Shown here piece by piece: positions 15,652 to 20,055 of a stretch of 20,055 bases of DNA. Numbering within the stretch: the stretch's first letter is position 1; each line of letters begins with the position of its first letter. The stretch is from NCBI GenBank assembly GCA_031401815.1, contig JANNRW010000100.1, positions 1 through 20,055 of the forward strand, in the 5' to 3' direction. The translations under genes were made by a program, and so were the position numbers. Under the pieces are notes generated by a model. That model was given only the letters and a program-made list of their open reading frames with translations, searched no databases and was not told where the DNA came from. The stretch is from JANNRW01 sp031401815 (GTDB taxonomy: Bacteria > Desulfobacterota > Desulfuromonadia > Geobacterales > DSM-12255).

Positions 15652-15970
15652 AGAAATCGAAAGCATGCGTTCCAGAGGAGAAATAATGACTGACTCGGAA
15701 CGAGTCAGTCATCTTTCAGAAGAGTCTGTTGAACGTAAGGCTATGGACGACCCGGAAAATTTCCTTAAAACCGATGAGGATTGGGCACAGGCTATCATTC
15801 ATCGTCCGGGTATTCGTGGGCCTCAGAAAGCCCCTACAAAAAAGTCAATTGCGATCCGACTGTCTCAAGATGTAGTAGAAAATTTCAAATCCACTGGCGC
15901 TGGCTGGCAATCACGGATCGATGATGCTTTAAGGATGTTTTTGAAAGAGCACCCGTTGAAGCATGGTTAA
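15623..15970 (+). CDS. brnA: BrnA-family antitoxin
   Basis: 115 residues from the ATG at 15623, preceded by AAAGGAG. The C-terminal segment KKSIAIRLSQDVVENFKSTGAGWQSRIDDALRMFL is the ribbon-helix-helix DNA-binding domain of BrnA, which represses the brnTA promoter. The N-terminal charged part should bind BrnT. Toxin-first gene order is the normal brnTA layout and differs from the two antitoxin-first pairs nearby. Confidence 0.88.
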   Translation: MSKIIRKTSKEIESMRSRGEIMTDSERVSHLSEESVERKAMDDPENFLKTDEDWAQAIIHRPGIRGPQKAPTKKSIAIRLSQDVVENFKSTGAGWQSRIDDALRMFLKEHPLKHG

Positions 15971-16005
15971 TAAGATTACTGGGGTCAGTTTCCGACCCTT
16001 GGCTT

Positions 16006-16374
16006 TCATGCTTTGCTCATCCTGTATGACTTTACTGAGCTGATGGTTTCTTGAAGCTCTCTGTAACGAGATGACTCCATCGCCACAAGAGCGAGTTTAC
16101 CTTGCTCATTTATGTGAATCCCCCATCCATAGGATCTTGGGAGGAGTGAGCGTTGGATAAGATAGGATTCAAGTTTCAATTCGGCCTTGTTTCGACGGAC
16201 TGCATTAACTTCGTAGAAAAATTCTTTTTCCGTGAACTTATATGGATTTTCAATGAGGGTTTCGTATTCGATTCTTGGAATGGTGCTTGCTCTTGGTACG
16301 CAACTTGGCACTGCCATTAGAGCTGGTCTGAACAGAAGCGGTCCGTGGGCAATGTCCCGCAGGCTCGCCGCCAT
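16006..16374 (-). CDS. DUF6157-like protein of unknown function
   Basis: 122 residues. From about residue 32 the pattern STIPRIEYETLIENPYKFTEKEFFYEVNAVRR, and then SYGWGIHINEQGKLALVAMESSRYREL followed by VKSYRMSKA, fits the small DUF6157 family. That recognition is from memory of the motif and no search was run. The N-terminus, up to about residue 30, does not show the NTFI.VA.DCP start I associate with the family, and no good ribosome binding site precedes the ATG at 16374. The gene may therefore have lost its original 5' end, perhaps by the rearrangement that left intron debris next to it. The function is unknown. Confidence 0.5.
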   Translation of the reverse strand: MAASLRDIAHGPLLFRPALMAVPSCVPRASTIPRIEYETLIENPYKFTEKEFFYEVNAVRRNKAELKLESYLIQRSLLPRSYGWGIHINEQGKLALVAMESSRYRELQETISSVKSYRMSKA

Positions 16375-16449
16375 ACCGGATTGACCAACTAATGTCTGAA
16401 GGATCAGGGCTTATTATCTGTCAAAGAACTGTGGGTGAAGATCCATTGC

Positions 16450-16545
16450 CCGGCTACGGCTCGGTAGTTCTGTCGAACCGCCCGGTGCGGACCCGCATGC
16501 CGGGTGGTGTGGGGAGGGGGGGATTAAAAGCCCCCCCTTACCCGA
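16450..16545 (+). mobile_element. 3' remnant of a group II intron (domains V and VI)
   Basis: The segment 16477-16508 folds as an intron domain V: arms ACCGCCCGG and CCGGGTGGT (9 bp including a G-U pair within a CGC triad), an inner stem and a two-base bulge on the 3' side. GTGTGGGGAGG follows, then a second hairpin (GGGGGG / CCCCCC around ATTAAAA, 16516-16537) as domain VI, and TTACCCGAT as a 3' end. The boundaries are approximate. No reverse transcriptase frame is present, so only the tail of the element remains. Confidence 0.6.
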
Positions 16546-16957
16546 TTATCTGCTGCTTTTTATAAAAAACCAGAAAATCACTTGGAGAAAGAACCATTAC
16601 TTCCTGAGAGAGCTCCGTTGGGAAATGCACCTGATTCCCAGTAACTATGCATATCGAACGTGCAGCTATGGCGACTTCCAGGAATGGCTCATCATCAATA
16701 TCGGGGAGATGTTGGGGAAGCGGGGAGGAAGCAACTGTAACGCCACGATGTTCAACATGATCAAGGAGTGCTGCTACTTTGTCCTTGTCAAATTTGAACT
16801 TGGGGCGGTCGAGTACTTCTTGATATTCAGTCAGTATGCGGGCATCAAGAGAAAGGGTCAGTTCACCGGATGAAACCATGCGGACTATTTCCCCGCAAGG
16901 GCCGAAGGGTGTCAATAGTCCGGCGACGAGAACATTAGTGTCGAGAACTATATTCAT
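16538..16957 (-). CDS. PIN-domain toxin (COG1569-like)
   Basis: 139 residues. The PIN nuclease acidic residues are visible: D6 (IVLDTNVLVAGLL), E44 (ILTEYQEVL), and the DDE at 88-90 (PDIDDEPFLEVA). The VTGNQVHFP motif (residues 105-113) and the ending VMVLSPSDFL are typical of this putative-toxin family. Members are RNases that usually attack tRNA or rRNA. The ATG overlaps the antitoxin TGA as ATGA (16954-16957). The last few codons and the stop (16538-16540) lie in sequence that resembles the end of a group II intron read backwards. The core fold is complete. Confidence 0.87.
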   Translation of the reverse strand: MNIVLDTNVLVAGLLTPFGPCGEIVRMVSSGELTLSLDARILTEYQEVLDRPKFKFDKDKVAALLDHVEHRGVTVASSPLPQHLPDIDDEPFLEVAIAARSICIVTGNQVHFPTELSQEVMVLSPSDFLVFYKKQQIIG

Positions 16958-17247
16958 CTCGTTGAAACGCGTTTTTTGCGAACAGCTTGGATTTCAGCAT
17001 CAATCTCATCCATTGTTATCCTGTTTGTTCCCTGGTCGGTGGAACGTCGCTGAAGTGCTGCAACTGCCTCGACAGCTCGCGCTTGGCGGAAAGCAGTCAA
17101 AGATTCTTCGAGATTCGATTCGCTGATCGCCGCAAGAATCGCTATTGGCCTTCCATTGCTGGTAATAACCATTTCCCGTTCTCCCGGAAGATCTTTCCAT
17201 ATTTGTGCTGATTTACCCCTTAAGTCACGCACACTTAAAAATTTCAT
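16954..17247 (-). CDS. Phd/YefM-type antitoxin of the PIN toxin
   Basis: 97 residues. The N-terminus MKFLSVRDLRGKSAQIWKDL and EREMVITSNGRPIAILAAIS show the Phd/YefM dimerisation and DNA-binding fold. The remainder (SLTAFRQARAVEAVAALQRRS and a basic end) would neutralise the toxin. GGAGG stands nine bases before the ATG at 17247. It is placed upstream of, and coupled to, the PIN gene. Confidence 0.87.
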   Translation of the reverse strand: MKFLSVRDLRGKSAQIWKDLPGEREMVITSNGRPIAILAAISESNLEESLTAFRQARAVEAVAALQRRSTDQGTNRITMDEIDAEIQAVRKKRVSTR

Positions 17248-17544
17248 GATGCTTTACCTCCATTTGTGCCTTCAATTATGTACACAAATGTCACTCGTGT
17301 CAAATTGTCTTTTTGTTTTCACGTAAACGTCAAAAGCCTGACCGGCTGTTTTCAGAGCCGGTGGCGCTGTTATCGCAGTTAGCCGTTTTTATCTGTGGCT
17401 AAACGCAGATTTTTGCTTGAGCCTTTTCTTTTTTAACCCCAAAAGAGATTTTGACCTTATCCGCCTTGATCCCCTTCATCCCTGTAAAAATGCTTTCCGG
17501 GTTTGATTTTCGTCGCGTCGTGTTGTGCAGATAGAATCGAGCTT
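17248..17544. other. Spacer with two hairpins between the PIN module and the radical SAM gene
   Basis: Perfect stem ACCGGCT/AGCCGGT at 17341-17362 (8-base loop). On the minus strand it is followed by CAGGCTTTTG, so it may be the weak terminator of the radical SAM operon. A second stem, TTAGCC/GGCTAA, lies around 17380-17402. A 26-codon open frame (ATG 17479 to stop 17399, minus) has no usable ribosome binding site. Confidence 0.4.
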
Positions 17545-18882
17545 TCAGGAAAAGATACGGGGGCTGGTTATTTTCGTGATGGTTTTGTAGCTGTCGTAGT
17601 TCCAGAAGAAGGAGATCCCGGTGCTGAACATGCTCCTGGTGTTATAGAAAGTACGGAGCCCACGCTTCAGCGAGACCGGGAAAGAGGAGACGGTTCGATA
17701 GGCATCCACCAGCCCCCGGTAAAGCTCTTCCGGGGAGCTGTTTTTGGGCTGGTATACCGGTTCAAAAATGTTGTACGACTCCCAGTCTTTCGGGTAGTCG
17801 GTCAGAAGGAGCCGGTTTTCCCTCTCAAGCTCCTCGTAAAGCAGAGTGCCCGGCATCGGGGTCTGAATGCTTAACTGAACTGCGTCAATCCCTGTCTCCA
17901 TGATAAAATCCAGGGTACGTTTGAAGGTGTCCTGATCATCCGAATCTGTCCCGAAGATGAAACAGCCGACAATGGCAATGCCGTTGTCATGAATTTTCCT
18001 GATCGCCTCCCTGAAGTTCCGGGTGTTTGGGCGCATGTTAATCTTTTTATCAAGGGAGTTCAGGGCGATATCACTGATTGACTCAAAACCTATGAGAAAA
18101 GCTCTGGCACCACTCCTGGCGGCTGCTGCAAGCAGGCCGTCATGCTCGACAATGTTCAGGCAGGTCTGCCCCCCCCACTCCTTGCCGCACCCTTCGAGAC
18201 GCTTGAACAGTGCAAACGCGCGATCTATGCACTGCTGCCCGGAACCGATTATGTTGTCATCGATGATGAATATCTGCTTCGCCTTGATCGCATTTATTTC
18301 ATCAATGACGTTATCAATACTGCGCAATCTGTAAGCCCCGCCATTGAACCCGGTAACAGAGCAGAATTTGCAGTTATGGGGACAACCACGAGACGTCTGG
18401 ACAGTCTGGACAAAATATTTCCCTTCAAGAAGATCACGACGGGGGATTGGCAGGTTTTCAATGGAAGGCTGGGCTGTTCGGGTGTAGATTTTCTGAAGAC
18501 AGCCGTTTTCGAAATCCTTAAGCAGATCCGGCCATATCTCTTCAGCCTCTCCGATAACAACAACATCTGCGTAACATGCTGCCTCCCTGCTCATCATCGA
18601 GGCATGAATGCCACCCAATACCACAGGAATGCCCCTCTTGCGGAACTCCCCGGCAATCTCGTATGCTCTGGGTGCCAGTGGGGTCATGCAGGTAATCCCG
18701 ACCAGATCCGCCTCTTGCGTAAAATCGATATCCGTGACCGCTTCGTCAACTATCCTGATCTCAAACTGCTCGGGGGTCAGGCTGGCCAGAATCATGAGAT
18801 TTAAGGGGGGGAGTGCGAGTACACGGATGTTTTCCAGAAGCTTTGTTCTGTAAGCAGGGGATATGAGAAGTATCTTTTTCAT
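17545..18882 (-). CDS. B12-binding radical SAM enzyme
   Basis: 445 residues from the ATG at 18882, chosen because GAGGAAACC precedes it and the B12-binding fold starts at once (MKKILLISPAY). Residues 1 to about 125 are the Rossmann-like cobalamin domain (ILASLTPEQFEIRIVDEA, DLVGITCMTPLAPRAYEIA, VVLGGIHASM), with no DxHxxG motif, as is usual for this class. The [4Fe-4S]-binding CxxxCxxC is C167, C171 and C174 (SRGCPHNCKFCSV). The C-terminal part (TPMPGTLLYEELERENRLL, then PEELYRGLVDAYR) resembles DUF4070-type members. Such enzymes methylate unreactive carbons or rearrange lipid and natural-product scaffolds; the substrate here is unknown. It starts ten bases after the BtrH-like gene, so the two form an operon. 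Confidence 0.9.
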   Translation of the reverse strand: MKKILLISPAYRTKLLENIRVLALPPLNLMILASLTPEQFEIRIVDEAVTDIDFTQEADLVGITCMTPLAPRAYEIAGEFRKRGIPVVLGGIHASMMSREAACYADVVVIGEAEEIWPDLLKDFENGCLQKIYTRTAQPSIENLPIPRRDLLEGKYFVQTVQTSRGCPHNCKFCSVTGFNGGAYRLRSIDNVIDEINAIKAKQIFIIDDNIIGSGQQCIDRAFALFKRLEGCGKEWGGQTCLNIVEHDGLLAAAARSGARAFLIGFESISDIALNSLDKKINMRPNTRNFREAIRKIHDNGIAIVGCFIFGTDSDDQDTFKRTLDFIMETGIDAVQLSIQTPMPGTLLYEELERENRLLLTDYPKDWESYNIFEPVYQPKNSSPEELYRGLVDAYRTVSSFPVSLKRGLRTFYNTRSMFSTGISFFWNYDSYKTITKITSPRIFS

Positions 18883-18892
18883 GGTTTCCTCG

Positions 18893-19894
18893 TTACTTGA
18901 CGATTTGCGCCAGTTCCAGATACAGAGCCTCTTCCCGTCTGGCGCACTCCCTGATAATGTTCGCCATGGCTTCGAAGGAGTCGTTTTCATCAGCGCGTCC
19001 TTTGCAATTGCGTGCTGCTGCAACTGCCAGTTCACGCCAGACATCGCCGATAGAGGTCATTGTTGCGGATAACTCCTTCAGCCGGTTATCCTGAAGGACA
19101 ATAGCCGCTTCCTGAAGAAAAGCTGCATAGATAAAACGAAACCCCGCACCGCCGGTGCCGATCTCCTCCTGCATCCTTACCAGTTGGCCTAGATAGAGGA
19201 GCGCTTTTTCTTCGCCCATCTTTTTTGGCCAGCGCTCCAGGCGATTAGCCAGAAAACGCATGCCGCGAATCCCTACAATCGGAAGCGGGGTTTTGAGCAT
19301 GGCTTTGGTCACAGCCCTGATCCCGTTTCTTATGGCTGGCTGCAAATCTATTGAGCCTGGCACACTGGTCAGATAGTACATCTTCCCCTTGGGTGCCAGA
19401 GTCCCCTTGGCAAAGCGAGCCTTCATCAGGTCGAGCCGTTTACATAGAACCGGCTCCGGGAAAACAGGATCACTGATCAGATAGTCGTCGCCGTTTCTGC
19501 CATAAACTACAAGGTTGTGCATGTTGAAATGAAACCGGTAGGCAGGAGGGAAATAGGGGAGCCACCAGGCACCGGTCTGGAGTCCAACAGGTATGCCACG
19601 AGCCAGGGTTTCATCAAGTACCTCCATGGCCAGCTCCTGGTCACGGAATTTTCTCGATTCGACACCGATCCCCAGCTCTTTCATGGTGCGGTTAAAGATG
19701 CCGCCGGTTATGCAGCGAAAGGTTGTAAGCGGCAGATCATTCAGTTTTATGAATGGCAGATAAGCAAAGAAAAGACCTGCTCCGATCCCGAAAGCCATGG
19801 CCTCGCTCATCGGCTCGCTATAGTGGGAGATGAGATTTGCGGTTACGCCGCTTTCGCAATGGGCAGATTGCCGATGTTTGAATTGTATTTCCAT
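18893..19894 (-). CDS. BtrH N-terminal/DUF4872-like protein, C39-fold acyltransferase candidate
   Basis: 333 residues from the ATG at 19894, preceded by AGAGGT. A longer frame to 19936 starts inside a tandem repeat. The N-terminus HCESGVTANLISHY, then MSEAMAFGIGAGLFFAYLPF, is the BtrH signature, with C13 as the likely nucleophile. H126 (MHNLVVYG) and D142 (YLISDPVF) fit the rest of a papain-like Cys-His-Asp triad. In butirosin synthesis BtrH moves an acyl chain from a carrier protein to an amine; whether this protein does so is inference. The C-terminal half is helical and ends in a repeated Arg/Glu-rich helix. The downstream partner is the B12 radical SAM enzyme. Confidence 0.75.
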   Translation of the reverse strand: MEIQFKHRQSAHCESGVTANLISHYSEPMSEAMAFGIGAGLFFAYLPFIKLNDLPLTTFRCITGGIFNRTMKELGIGVESRKFRDQELAMEVLDETLARGIPVGLQTGAWWLPYFPPAYRFHFNMHNLVVYGRNGDDYLISDPVFPEPVLCKRLDLMKARFAKGTLAPKGKMYYLTSVPGSIDLQPAIRNGIRAVTKAMLKTPLPIVGIRGMRFLANRLERWPKKMGEEKALLYLGQLVRMQEEIGTGGAGFRFIYAAFLQEAAIVLQDNRLKELSATMTSIGDVWRELAVAAARNCKGRADENDSFEAMANIIRECARREEALYLELAQIVK

Positions 19895-19920
19895 TTTACC
19901 TCTTATTGTAACTGCTAAGG

Positions 19921-19948
19921 AGTCAGTGGTCAGCATTCAGTAGTCAGT
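19921..19948. repeat. Degenerate heptamer tandem repeat (AGTCAGT-like, four units)
   Basis: Four consecutive seven-base units read agtcagt, ggtcagc, attcagt and agtcagt, 26 bases upstream of the start of the BtrH-like gene. Confidence 0.85.
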
Positions 19949-20055
19949 ATGTTTATATTACTGAAGCATAAATGGAGATTCACATGTGCTATCGTCAGCA
20001 ATTGAAGCCTTTGAGGGAATATGGCTCTGGTATTATACTGAAACCTGACCCCTGA

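Noticed and set aside
17341..17402. Riboswitch or integron-type recombination site
   Set aside because: Two separate small hairpins without any conserved riboswitch core. They lie downstream of genes rather than ahead of one.
18142..18804. 220-codon plus-strand open frame within the radical SAM gene
   Set aside because: Antisense to a clear enzyme gene, with no family signature.
18882..19044. 54-codon N-terminal extension of the radical SAM gene
   Set aside because: It would overlap the end of the BtrH-like gene, whereas the ATG at 18882 has a good ribosome binding site and starts the cobalamin fold.

Overview
The window looks like chromosome from a Geobacter-like member of the Desulfuromonadales/Desulfobacterota. 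This is inference from protein style and gene order, namely rpsF-rpsR-DUF2232-rplI, ispE-tRNA-Gln-prs-rplY-pth, a long-form HisG and a sigma-54-type promoter. No search was run. Nearly all housekeeping genes lie on the minus strand. The plus strand carries a glycosyltransferase, a secreted beta-propeller protein and one toxin-antitoxin pair.

Layout. 1-201: 5' end of an HDOD-domain gene (minus). 524-1474: membrane-anchored family 2 glycosyltransferase (plus). 1698-3479: exported YVTN-type beta-propeller protein behind a well-spaced sigma-54 promoter and ending at a strong terminator. 3632-4987: hisG and hisI (minus), separated from the ribosomal operon by a strong hairpin terminator that sits directly against the hisI ribosome binding site. 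5061-7154: rpsF, rpsR, a DUF2232 membrane protein and rplI, with a structured leader before rpsF. 7342-10508: pth, rplY, prs, tRNA-Gln(TTG) and ispE, coupled by an ATGA overlap to a TPR membrane protein (10505-11266). 11319-12758: LysM lytic transglycosylase. 12881-13717: ComF-family protein. 13837-14490: LUD-domain protein.

From 14.5 kb the window turns accessory. It holds a ParE/Phd-type toxin-antitoxin pair, a BrnT/BrnA pair, a DUF6157-like gene, what looks like the 3' end (domains V and VI) of a dead group II intron, and a PIN/Phd-type pair. At the right end a two-gene operon couples a BtrH-like acyltransferase/C39-fold protein to a B12-binding radical SAM enzyme. This suggests tailoring of an unknown carrier-bound or secondary metabolite and is the best candidate for uncharacterised biochemistry here.

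Short tandem repeats are a second theme. Three arrays with 6- and 7-base units, plus a 27-base direct repeat built from another 7-base unit, crowd the comF 5' end and invade its reading frame. A degenerate 7-base array precedes the BtrH-like gene. How the genes work together: the core block supplies translation (S6, S18, L9, L25, Pth, tRNA-Gln), PRPP (Prs) and two PRPP-linked histidine steps (HisG, HisI), isoprenoid precursors (IspE) and wall turnover (MltD-like). The accessory block is stabilised or littered by toxin-antitoxin modules.
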